This document shows positions 48,804-58,900 of a stretch of DNA of 64,000 nt, one piece after another. The stretch's first letter is position 1. Every line of letters begins with the position of its first letter. The position numbers and the translations under genes are program-made. The notes under the pieces were generated by a model that was given only the letters and a program-made list of their open reading frames with translations, did not search any database and was not told the DNA's origin. The DNA is from Saprospiraceae bacterium (GTDB lineage Bacteria > Bacteroidota > Bacteroidia > Chitinophagales > Saprospiraceae), in contig JADJWN010000011.1 of NCBI GenBank assembly GCA_016716335.1, forward strand, positions 1 to 64,000. Direction: 5' to 3'.

Positions 48804-48846
48804 AACACAAAAAGGGCCTGAAAATCCACATTTTCAAGCCCCTTTA
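48804..48846 (-). terminator. Intrinsic terminator between convergent genes
   Basis: Imperfect 15-bp stem (plus-strand arms AAAGGGCCTGAAAAT and ATTTTCAAGCCCCTTT). On the minus strand it is followed by TTTTTGTGTTTATTG. It serves the lipoprotein gene at 48952 and possibly also the plus-strand pair. Confidence 0.6.
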
Positions 48847-48951
48847 CACATATTTTACTCACCTTCCACTCTACACAACATTCGTGTCACCACATCCTTT
48901 ATCCGTTTTACTGTCTTTCCAACAATTTACCTTTTCACATCCTCAGATAAA

Positions 48952-49644
48952 TTATACAAAAAATGCGATGATATTAAACTTGACTTTCGAACCATCCTTC
49001 AGCAGGAATTCAACATAAACCAATCCAAATCTGTGATTTACTCTGTAGGATATTCTTTCAAAAACCGGATGATCAGAAGGTGCTTCCTGCTCAATCAATG
49101 AAGTTTTAATCAAATAAAAGCCTAAAGGCCATTCATCTTTTCCGGTCTTTTCGGTTATTGCCCTAGTCAAAGTTTCACCATTTTTATTTTTTATGGTATA
49201 TTTTGTACCTACTCCATCACCATATCTCGCCATAACCCATGGCTTACCATCTGTGAAATAGTCCAGATAACCTTCTGATGTGATTTTTAATTTAAACCTG
49301 AATTCCAACTTCAAATCAGGTGTAATTTTAAGGTCTGTTCCCAACCCATGATAATCTCTCAATTTAGGGAACAATTCTATTGCCTTAGCTTTCAACTCCG
49401 GTGTGAGTGTATTCAAGTCCATCTTGACTTCATAGGTCACATCTCCCTTTACATTGGACACCACTTTCATGTCCGTGGAGCTGATATATGTGTTATTGTA
49501 AGTCAGATAAACTCCCGACACACTATCCACTTTGGTCAGCGCTATATCTGTATCACCGCTCAGCTCGGTATTGGGATCATCCTTGGAGCACGAAGCAAAA
49601 ACCCCTGCAGCAAAAATCCATAACACTAGAAATAACTGTCTCAT
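48952..49644 (-). CDS. Lipoprotein of unknown function
   Basis: 230 residues from ATG 49644 (MRQLFLVLWIFAAGVFASC; lipobox Cys19), which gives a proper signal peptide; further upstream starts do not. The mature protein begins with an acidic Asp/Thr spacer, as in surface-exposed Bacteroidota lipoproteins, and is beta-rich. No family recognised. A TAnnTTTG element lies about 60 bp upstream and a terminator about 100 bp downstream, so it is a single-gene unit. Confidence 0.7.
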   Translation of the reverse strand: MRQLFLVLWIFAAGVFASCSKDDPNTELSGDTDIALTKVDSVSGVYLTYNNTYISSTDMKVVSNVKGDVTYEVKMDLNTLTPELKAKAIELFPKLRDYHGLGTDLKITPDLKLEFRFKLKITSEGYLDYFTDGKPWVMARYGDGVGTKYTIKNKNGETLTRAITEKTGKDEWPLGFYLIKTSLIEQEAPSDHPVFERISYRVNHRFGLVYVEFLLKDGSKVKFNIIAFFV

Positions 49645-49704
49645 ATTGATGCGTTTTAAAATGAACAAATAAACAATCTGCACTTATTCATTCATCCCAC
49701 ATTG

Positions 49705-49712
49705 CAAAGTTA
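49705..49712 (-). promoter_or_regulatory. Putative -7 element of the lipoprotein gene at 48952
   Basis: TAACTTTG on the minus strand, about 60 bp before ATG 49644. Confidence 0.35.
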
Positions 49713-49890
49713 TCTGCAAAATCCCCGGCAGCTGTTGACATCCCGCATGGCTGAGATTGATATACTTCAATATATTTAATGACTTACGGCACTTTTTCTG
49801 AATTTCTGAGAAAGCCGGAGTCATGCGCTTAAATTGTTTGAAGAATCAAAAATTAGGGCTATTTTGCACCAGCTAAAAAGTATATAAAAT

Positions 49891-52089
49891 ATGCAGATAA
49901 ACCTTAGATTTTTTGTTCTTTCAATTTTTGTCCTTACCTCCGGTATATGTATTGGCGGTGAAGGAATGTGGCTTCCCCAGCTCTTGAAGCTCCTGAATGA
50001 AAAGGAGATGAAAAGTATGGGTATGAAAATCACTGCCGAAGATATCTACAGCATAAATAAGGGTTCGCTGAAAGACGCGATTGTACACTTCGGAGGTTTC
50101 TGTACCTCGGAGATTATATCCCCCAATGGGCTGCTGCTCACCAATCACCATTGCGGATATGGTCAGATACAATCACATTCTTCGGTAGAAAACAACCTGA
50201 TAAAGCATGGATTCTGGGCAAAAAGCTATAAAGAAGAGTTGCCCAACCCCGGACTTACAGCGATTTTTATTGATTATATTGATGACGTGACCCAAAAAGC
50301 CCTGGCCGGAGTAAATGACAAAATGACACCATCCGAGCGCCAGTCCGCCATAGATAAAAATCTGGCTGAAATCCGAAAATCTTATGAATTGAAGTCTTAT
50401 CAAAACCTGATTTTAAGGCCTTTTTTTGATGGCAATCAGTATTTTGCTTTCGTGACCACCACATACAAAGATGTAAGACTGGTAGGTGCTCCTCCGGAAT
50501 CTATCGGAAAATTCGGTGCAGATACTGACAACTGGGTCTGGCCGAGACATACCGGTGATTTTGCCCTTTTCCGTATTTATGCCGGCCCGAATAACGAACC
50601 GGCGGATTATTCTCCGGATAATGTACCCTATAAGCCAAAACACTATTTGCCTATTTCTCTGGATGGTGTGGAAGAAAATGATTTTACTATGGTTTTCGGT
50701 TTTCCCGGGAGGACACAGCAATATCTGCCCGGTTCAGCAGTGAAGCAGATCGTGGAAGTATTGAATCCCGCCAAAATCAAAATCCGTGAAACAGCCCTGA
50801 ACATCATGGATAAGTATATGAGAAAAGACGAAGCCACCAAGATCAAGTATGCCAGCAAATATGCCTCCATCGCCAACGCATGGAAAAAATGGATTGGAGA
50901 AAACCTGGGCATAAAACAGACCCATGCGCTCAAAAAGAAAGCGGATTATGAAGCCGAATTTCAAAAAAGACTGAGCCCTGACTCTCCCTATAAATCATTG
51001 CTGGAAGAGATGAATACACTCTATAAAGATATTGAGCCTTATGCTTTGGCCAGAGATTATTACGGGGAGACCACGAGAAATGTAGAATTGCTCGATTTTA
51101 TGTCCACTTTGAGAAGGCTGGTCAATACTTATGAAAATAACGGTGCAGATGCTTACCAAAAGATGCTCAAACAATCAGAGGAAGGTATAGCTGAATTTTA
51201 TAAGGATTTCGACAGCAAAATCGACAGTGAAAAATTCGGGTCTTTACTGACACTATATGTGGACAATCTGGATGAACGATTTGTCCCTTTACTGCTGAGA
51301 AGAAGCAGTCTGGGGATGTCTGCATCGGAAGATTTCAGCAAGATTGCCGAAAGCATGTATATGCAGTCTGATTTCTCAGAGGAAATGGCGACCCGAAAAA
51401 TTCTGGCCAAAACCCCGGCTGAAGCCGTTGCCCTCATCAAATCAGATCCCTTTTACAGTCTTGCGGCGGTTTGGGCCGATTTCTACAACAAAGAGATATC
51501 TGTCCCTTATAATAACATAAAAAAGGAAATCGACCTGAAACAGGCATTATATACCCGTGCCCAGATGGAAGTATTTAAGGAAAAAAGGTTCTATCCTGAT
51601 GCCAACAGTACCATGAGAGTCACCTATGGGAAAGTAAACGGATACAAACCCAGAGATGCCGTGTATTATCAGCCTGTGACTTATCTGGATGGTGTGCTGG
51701 AAAAATATGTACCGGGGGATTACGAATTTGACCTTCCTTCAAAATTGATTGAATTGCATGAAAAAAAGGATTATGGCAGATATGCGGATAAAACCGGGAA
51801 GCTGCCGGTATGCTTCATCGGTTCCAACCATACCACTGGAGGAAATTCAGGCAGTCCTGCCATTGATGCGTATGGCAACCTTATCGGGCTTAATTTTGAC
51901 AGAGTGTGGGAAGGCACGATGAGTGATATGAATTATGATCCATCCATATGCCGCAATATCATGGTGGATGCAAGATATATATTGTTTATCATTGACAAAT
52001 TTGCCGGTGCCTCCAATCTCATTGATGAAATGAAGCTGGTGCATCCCAAAAGTCTGAGTCAGACAAAAAGCAAAAGGGGTAAAAAATAA
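49891..52089 (+). CDS. S46-family dipeptidyl-peptidase (DPP11-like)
   Basis: 732-residue secreted serine exopeptidase. Signal peptide, then the catalytic His region (GLLLTNHHCGYGQIQSHSS), the Asp region (DTDNWVWPRHTGDFALFRIY) and the Ser region (HTTGGNSGSPAIDAYG). After the Ser motif it reads NFDRVWEGTMSDM. In Porphyromonas enzymes an Arg at this S1 position marks DPP11 (Asp/Glu-specific) and a Gly marks DPP7; from memory, this favours DPP11. It removes dipeptides in the periplasm for peptide nutrition. Its terminator overlaps its own stop codon. Confidence 0.9.
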   Translation: MQINLRFFVLSIFVLTSGICIGGEGMWLPQLLKLLNEKEMKSMGMKITAEDIYSINKGSLKDAIVHFGGFCTSEIISPNGLLLTNHHCGYGQIQSHSSVENNLIKHGFWAKSYKEELPNPGLTAIFIDYIDDVTQKALAGVNDKMTPSERQSAIDKNLAEIRKSYELKSYQNLILRPFFDGNQYFAFVTTTYKDVRLVGAPPESIGKFGADTDNWVWPRHTGDFALFRIYAGPNNEPADYSPDNVPYKPKHYLPISLDGVEENDFTMVFGFPGRTQQYLPGSAVKQIVEVLNPAKIKIRETALNIMDKYMRKDEATKIKYASKYASIANAWKKWIGENLGIKQTHALKKKADYEAEFQKRLSPDSPYKSLLEEMNTLYKDIEPYALARDYYGETTRNVELLDFMSTLRRLVNTYENNGADAYQKMLKQSEEGIAEFYKDFDSKIDSEKFGSLLTLYVDNLDERFVPLLLRRSSLGMSASEDFSKIAESMYMQSDFSEEMATRKILAKTPAEAVALIKSDPFYSLAAVWADFYNKEISVPYNNIKKEIDLKQALYTRAQMEVFKEKRFYPDANSTMRVTYGKVNGYKPRDAVYYQPVTYLDGVLEKYVPGDYEFDLPSKLIELHEKKDYGRYADKTGKLPVCFIGSNHTTGGNSGSPAIDAYGNLIGLNFDRVWEGTMSDMNYDPSICRNIMVDARYILFIIDKFAGASNLIDEMKLVHPKSLSQTKSKRGKK

Positions 52090-52106
52090 TTACCCCTTTT
52101 ATTTTC
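52072..52106 (+). terminator. Intrinsic terminator overlapping the S46 peptidase stop codon
   Basis: Perfect 11-bp stem AAAAGGGGTAA (52072-52082) and TTACCCCTTTT (52090-52100), with a 7-nt loop containing the end of the stop codon, followed by ATTTTC. Confidence 0.8.
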
Positions 52107-52156
52107 TTCCGGTTTGACTTACATCAGCATAAACTTTCAGGAAATAAAGCAGAAAA

Positions 52157-52618
52157 TCACATTTTACGGATGCTTTTTACCATACGTATAGCCTCATCTG
52201 TGGCTACTTTATCCTGATCCATAAATGTAATCAATACAAAAAAGTTGGTATCAGAATTCGGATCAATAAGCCCCATCAGAAATACCTTCATGCCTTCGAG
52301 ATAACCTTCTACATATCCACCTTTGAATTTATTGATATCCAGAACATCCACATCATCAATCTGCTGCAGATTCAGTGATTTTGCAATCTGTATAGTGTAG
52401 GAAGTTATGTCACTTTCATTGATCGTCTCATCTCTGAATGGAAAAATAGAAAAATACATACCATCTCCGGCCGCTGAAAATTCATCAAGGTTATTGACCT
52501 CTTCTGCAAAGTCATTGGCAAGTGTAAACTTCAATCCGTATTCTTCCCAGGTATATTGCTGTTGAGCATGGAGCACCGAACCTGTAAAAAATACAATCAG
52601 GAAAATTAAATTTCTCAT
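52157..52618 (-). CDS. Secreted protein of unknown function
   Basis: 153 residues: signal peptide (MRNLIFLIVFFTGSVLHAQ), then an alpha/beta domain (YTWEEYGLKFTLANDFAEEV; YSIF-type strands; VATDEAIRMVKSIRKM at the end). The pattern of a short secreted domain ending in a helix resembles PsbP/DUF1795-like folds, a weak impression only. Single gene with its own TAnnTTTG element. Confidence 0.65.
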   Translation of the reverse strand: MRNLIFLIVFFTGSVLHAQQQYTWEEYGLKFTLANDFAEEVNNLDEFSAAGDGMYFSIFPFRDETINESDITSYTIQIAKSLNLQQIDDVDVLDINKFKGGYVEGYLEGMKVFLMGLIDPNSDTNFFVLITFMDQDKVATDEAIRMVKSIRKM

Positions 52619-52647
52619 AAGGTGATTTTAAAGGGTGAAATAATGCT

Positions 52648-52655
52648 CAAATGTA
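52648..52655 (-). promoter_or_regulatory. Putative -7 element of the small secreted protein
   Basis: TACATTTG on the minus strand, 30 bp before ATG 52618. Confidence 0.4.
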
Positions 52656-52860
52656 TCTTTTTAATGTATGAATTTCTGTTTTAGCAGAAGATATTTTTGA
52701 AATAAATCCGTGGCTGAAAATTTGATTCGATGCCGGCAGATCATTTGGAAATTTGATCTTTAACTGCATGCATTTTTGAATGAATGGTTGAAGAAATGAT
52801 ACAAGGCCTAAAGAAAGAACCGGGATGAAGTCCGCATCAATCTTTTAACCCATTTTTATA

Positions 52861-52897
52861 TAAAAACAAAGCCCTGACATACGAATATATCAGGACT
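52861..52897 (-). terminator. Intrinsic terminator of the giant adhesin gene
   Basis: Minus-strand 12-bp stem (AGTCCTGATATA with TATGTCAGGGCT, two wobble pairs) closed by a TTCG tetraloop and followed by TTGTTTTTA; 29 bp after the stop codon. Confidence 0.8.
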
Positions 52898-52925
52898 TCG
52901 TGCAATTCAGATTTATACGGGATTT

Positions 52926-55900
52926 TTATTTGTTCACAATCAGGACTTTAAAGGTGGACACTACGTCATAGGCGTCTGTTTCAAGCAAAATGACACCCGC
53001 CGGCACCTCAAACGGCAATTCAATCACACAGACATAATCACCCTGCATCGCATATTTGAGTTGGGCTGATGATGCAATTTCCTTTCCATCCATACCGATC
53101 AATCTTACCTTCATGTACGGATCCATCTTAGTCTTGGATACCAGATTGATAAAATCCTTGGCAGGATTGGGGAATACCACCATGTCCCTGTTTTGAGTCA
53201 CTCTCACTGAAACACTTTCTGTATCCGTACATTCTCTGCAATCAGTCACCGTAAGTCTGTAGAACATGGATGTAGCCGGAGCAACTGTAATGGATGGAGT
53301 CGTTTCGCCGGTTGACCATCGATAGGTCAGCTCATTGGGGGCCGGGTCTGATACTGCACAGCAGCCTCCAAATACCCTGAATTCATCTACATCCCATGCT
53401 ATATCTGCTCCGCCTGTTGTGGCAGTACAATAGCCATACAATTCTATGGTAAAGGTGGTCCTTTCCTGAATATTAAATACATCAAATGGTGTAAAATCGA
53501 TGGAAGTCTCTGCCCAATCTGCCGATAAAGTACCATTGACTGTACTGTACACAAGCAACGATCCTTTATAAACCTTCACAGCAAATCGTGAAACCCTGTC
53601 ATTAGGCACCTGAGCACCATTGGACAATTCCACTGTTTCGGGAGATCTCTGGAAAAATCTGATGCTGCTGATTCTTCCGGCGTCTTCAGGAGTAAGTGTA
53701 AGACTGAATTTCAATGCATCTGTGGACAGCAGTGCATCAGAACTGCAGGTTCTCTTTCCTTTCAGACGTACTGCCTGCCCATGCCCGTTGACTCCTGTCA
53801 CACATTTATGTGCATCAGATTGGTAGTATCCCACAAAACCCTTCACTCCCAGACAGTCTCCGGTTGAGTTGATGACAGGTCTGAACTCATTATATACACC
53901 TGCTTCCGCACTGTTGTTGCTGTTGCAGTTGTTCATATTCCAGGTCATAAGCAAATCGGACGGCGGCGTACAATTCTGTTTACACCTGGACTTACCGGTA
54001 ATTACAGGTTGCAAAACCACCGATTGACCCAGTGTAATATCCCTGTCTTCACCCAGATCAGCTGTAAGACAATTGACCTCCACGGTATAATTTTCGACGG
54101 AGACACAGCCGTTGCAGTCCGTCACTGTGACAGAGTATTGTGTGGTTTCAACAGGACTTACAATGATAGCAGGATTGGTGGATCCATTAGACCACACATA
54201 AGTACCTTGTCCGATTTCAATATTATTGCAACAACCTCCCAAAACCTTTATTTCGTCTATATCCCACACACTTTCACCGGAACTGTTGCTCTGACGGCAG
54301 TAAGGTACAAGTTCAAACAAATATTCAGACTGGCCGCTTCCTGCAAAATTGGGATCAGATGTAAAGTCAAAACTTTGTAAAGTCCAGCTTCGTGAAGTGG
54401 TCAGTTCATCCTGATAGTAAATAATCTTTCCATTGCGGCTCACTCTCAGCAGGAACTTTCTGGCGACATTATTCACTCCCGTAGCTCCGTCTATCCACAC
54501 AAAAGTATTGGGAGACTGCTCATAAAACTGTAGTCCGGTAATACGACCATAGGAAGAGGCATTGATGGTAACCCTGAATCTCAAGGCTTCATCAAAATCA
54601 ATTTTTGATGGGTTACAGGTATTCTGAGACCCGAAGCACATGCCTATACCACCGTTTACTCCCGGATTGCAGGAGTGCGGGCCTTTTTGTCTATGTACCT
54701 GACCTGCGGTCACTGACAGACAATTGGCATTGGCTGTGACGGGTACAAACTCATTGTACTGGAAGTTGGTACCAAGATTGGGCACTGCATCACATGCTTC
54801 CATATTCCAGGAAGCAAGTACAGCTGATGGGGTCAGACAGGCATCTTCACATCCGCCGGCAGCCCTGTTGGTCACCGTCAGTATGGCCTTATCCCCTTTA
54901 CATATCTGCGCTATTCCGTTGACTATGACCTCAGGTCCCTGAGATACAGATACTGTCCAGCTCGCAGTTGCCGTACAGCCATTTTGTGCCGTTACGGTTA
55001 CTACATAAGTGGTAGTCTCGGACTGAGTCACCTGAATTACAGAACTTGTGGCACCATTACTCCACTGATAGGATACTCCACCTGTGGCTGTAATGGATAC
55101 GGATTCTCCACCGCAGGCAGTCGCTGTACCGGTAATTGAAGGTACAGGATTGGGTTTCACAGCCACTTCGTAAGATGCGGTACCACGGCATCCTTTGCTG
55201 TCTGTGGCTGTAACCACATATGTTGTGGTAGATGCGGGCTGCACCGTGATAGATGATGTGGACTCTCCTGTACTCCATACAAAACTTTCTCCACCTGATG
55301 CAGTGAGGATAGCTGTCGCTCCCTGACACACTTCATGGGTACCTGTGATTGATACCAATGGGGCATCCAGTACAGTCACCGTGATGGAAGTGGATGATGT
55401 ACAGCCATTATTGTCGGTGACAGTCACCCCATAAGTTGTAGTCACCGTAGGAGTGACGGTTATAGTGATGCCTGTTTCTCCGGTACTCCAGATGCGTGAT
55501 ACGCCTCCTAACACTCCAAAAAATGCGGTTTCTCCTGCACAGATTACAGTCTCACCAACCACCTGCAATACTGGTTTGGGATTTACTATAACCTGTCTGG
55601 ATGCCGTAGCTGTACACGCCTGAGCATTGGTAACCGTGACGGTATAGATAGTGGTTGAAGCAGGACTTACGCTGATTTCAGCAATTGTGCTGCCATTGCT
55701 CCAGATGTAGCTTACTCCACCAGAAGCAGTAAGTGTCGTAGCACTTCCTTCACAAATTTCATTTACGCCTGTAATATTAACAGTAGGCTTGGGATTGACA
55801 GTGACTGTCACAGATTTTGAATCAGTACAGCCATTGGCGTCAGTGACAATCACCGTATAGGTAGTGGTTTCGGAAGGACAAACTTCGATGGTCTCACTAT

Positions 55901-58900
55901 CGAAATCAGGTTGACCACTGCCACAATTATAGCATCTTGCATTATCACCTCTGTAATCCTTCGGCAGATTGCTGTCAATCAATGTCAATACTGCTGTAGA
56001 AGTATCCACGGTGAATAATCGGCCCCTGTCCACCTGCCAGGCGTACATCTGTTCGTTTTCAAAATAAATTCCCCCAAACTCATCGGTCTGTCCTCCGGTC
56101 ATACCGGTAAATGGAAGGTTATCGTCGGGTCCGGCCATACAGCTTATCGTGCGGGATTCTGTATTCAGACGGAACAATCCGTTTTCTATGCCAAAGAACG
56201 AGAACAGCGTCCTTCCGTCCGGTCCGAATGCCCAATCCTGTATGCCTCCTGAAGGCTCCTGTCCCTGAGGATTCAACGCAAATGTCCTGAATGCCGCAAC
56301 ACAGGCATCCATATAAGACTTACAGTTGGGCAGTACGCTCACCGGATCATATATCACATTGGCACCATTGCCATGATCGTTGACGTTAATCCTGCCGAGA
56401 TAAATCGTATAATCTATAATCTCAAAGGTCAACGGATTGATCAGTGCCGCAGCCGCTGGGAAGTAATAAATACCATCGCTGGAAATATCGGCTACATAAT
56501 TGAAAATACCGGTAACGCCAAACTGGCCGTAAACATTCGGAGGCTGAGGTACTTCACCCAAAACGGTGGCTGCTCCTGTCAGCGGATTGATGGTTGTCCA
56601 ATGAGCCCTGACAGCACTCTGCGGGTCAGTGCCCGGCCTCCGGAGTGCAAAAAGTTTGGGAACATTGTTGGCACCACAATAATAGCCCAAGGCATTCACC
56701 CAGTTGGTACCCAAAGGCCCGATCTCCTGCAAAGTGCCATTCACATATCTGTACAGCGACTGCGGAGCACCATTCTGAGGACCACCCACAAAGAAGGAGC
56801 CGTTACATTGATATCCGTTGTTGCTGCCGCCCGTCCAGGAGTAGGTGACACCACCACTTGCGGTAAGTGTGGTGCACTCCCCTTCGCATATTTCAGTCTT
56901 ACCCGTAATCCGCACCTCAGGCAGAGGATTCACTTCTACAACTATTGATGCACTACCGGTACATCCTGACTCTCCGGTCACTGTGACACTATAAGTGGTT
57001 GTGACCAAAGGACTAACATTAACAGATGCTGAGGTAGCACCTGTGTTCCACAAAAATGTACCTGTGCCTGATGCTGTCAATGTGGTGCTTTCACCATAAC
57101 AGATTTCCGTATCTCCTGCTATGCTGACTGTAAGCGATTTGGTCACAGTTACAGTGACACTCTTTGTACCTGTGCATCCATTGGCATCCGTTACAGTCAC
57201 TACATAGGTAGTGGTTTCTTCAGGGCACACTTCAATGGTGTCTCCTCAAAATCTTCGTCCACTGTGCCGCAGTTGTAGCATCCGGCATTATCTCCCCTGT
57301 AATCCTTCGGCAGACTGCTGTCTATCAGGGTCAACAAGCCGGTGGATCTGCTGATGGTAAACAATCTTCCTCTGTCCACCTGCCAGCCGTACATCTGACC
57401 ACCTTCAAAATATATACCTCCGAATTCATCGGTCTGAGCTCCCGTCTGTCCGGTAAATGGTCCGTTTGCTGCCGGTCCGTCTATACAGCTCGTGGTCAGA
57501 TCACTCAGATTCAATCTGAACAGGCCGTTTTCTATGCCAAAATACGAATATAGTGCATCTCCTTCCGGTGAAATGGCCCAATCCTGGATTCCTCCTGATG
57601 GCTCGCCACTCGACGGATCGGAGGCAAATCTCCGGAATGCTTCCACACAGGCATCCAGATAAGGCTGACAATAGGCACTGGCATTAATCTCTGAATAAGT
57701 GACGTTGGTGCCATTGCCATGATTGTTGACATTGATCTGACCTACATATATTTTGTATTCCACAATCTGGAATGTGAGTGGATTGATCAAAGCAGCCGCT
57801 GCCGGGAAGTAGTAGATTCCATCTTTGGATATATCTGCCACAAAATTGAAGATACCGGTCACTCCCAATGCTCCGTAAGGATTCTGTGGCTGGGGTATTT
57901 CACTCAGGACAGTTGCCGCTCCTGTCAAAGGATTGATTTCTGTAAAGAATGCTCTCACTGCATTGGCAGGATCAGTACCCGGCATACGCATAGCGTAAAG
58001 TTTGGGTTGATTATTTGTACCACAATAATATCCCATACCATTTACCCAATTGGTACCCAGCGGTCCGATCTCAATAAATTGACCATTCTGATATCTGTAC
58101 AGTGACTGAGGTGCACCATTTTGCAGACCTCCCACAAAATAAGAGCCTTTGCACCTGAATCCGTTATTACCCGCACCCGTCCAGCTGTAGGTCACTCCTC
58201 CGGTAGCCGTCAAAGTCGTACATTCTCCTTCACATATTTCGGTCCTGCCCGTAATCTGAATATCTGGTCCCGGTCCGATAGTAACTGTCACAGAAGCTGT
58301 GCCTGAGCATCCATTGGCATTGGTAGCTGTGACTGTATAAGTCTGAGTTTGGGTGGGACTTACTGTAATACTTGCAGTGTTAGCTCCGGTACTCCAGATA
58401 AAATCCATACCCGGTGAAGCGGTGAGGGTAGTACTTCCTCCAATACACACTTCATTATTCCCGGAAATACTTACCATCAGGCTTTCATTCACCGACACGG
58501 TCACACTTCCGACAGCTGAACATCCGAAGCTGTTGGTCACTGTCACAGTATATACTGTGGTTTGTGACGGGCTCACAGTAATAGAGGATGTAACATCTCC
58601 GGTACTCCATATTTGCTGAGTGCCTCCGCTGACGGTAATGGTGGTGCTTTCGCCGGTACAGATCTGTGTAGTTCCACTGAACTGCGGTACTGGTACAGGA
58701 TGTACGGTAATGATATGACTTGCCGTACCGGTACAACCATTGGCATCAGTGGCTGTCACACTATAGGTAGTCGAAGCAATCGGAGAAACTGTAATCTGCC
58801 CTCCGCTTGCACCTGTACTCCAGATATAACTCACACCTCCTGAAGCTGTAAGTGTCACACTGTTTCCTGCACAGGTTTCAATTGCTCCGGTTATACTTAC

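Larger units (their letters stand above)
52619..52925. other. Intergenic region before the giant adhesin
   Basis: 307 bp holding the promoter of the small secreted protein at its left end and the adhesin's terminator at its right end. Nothing else recognised. Confidence 0.5.
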
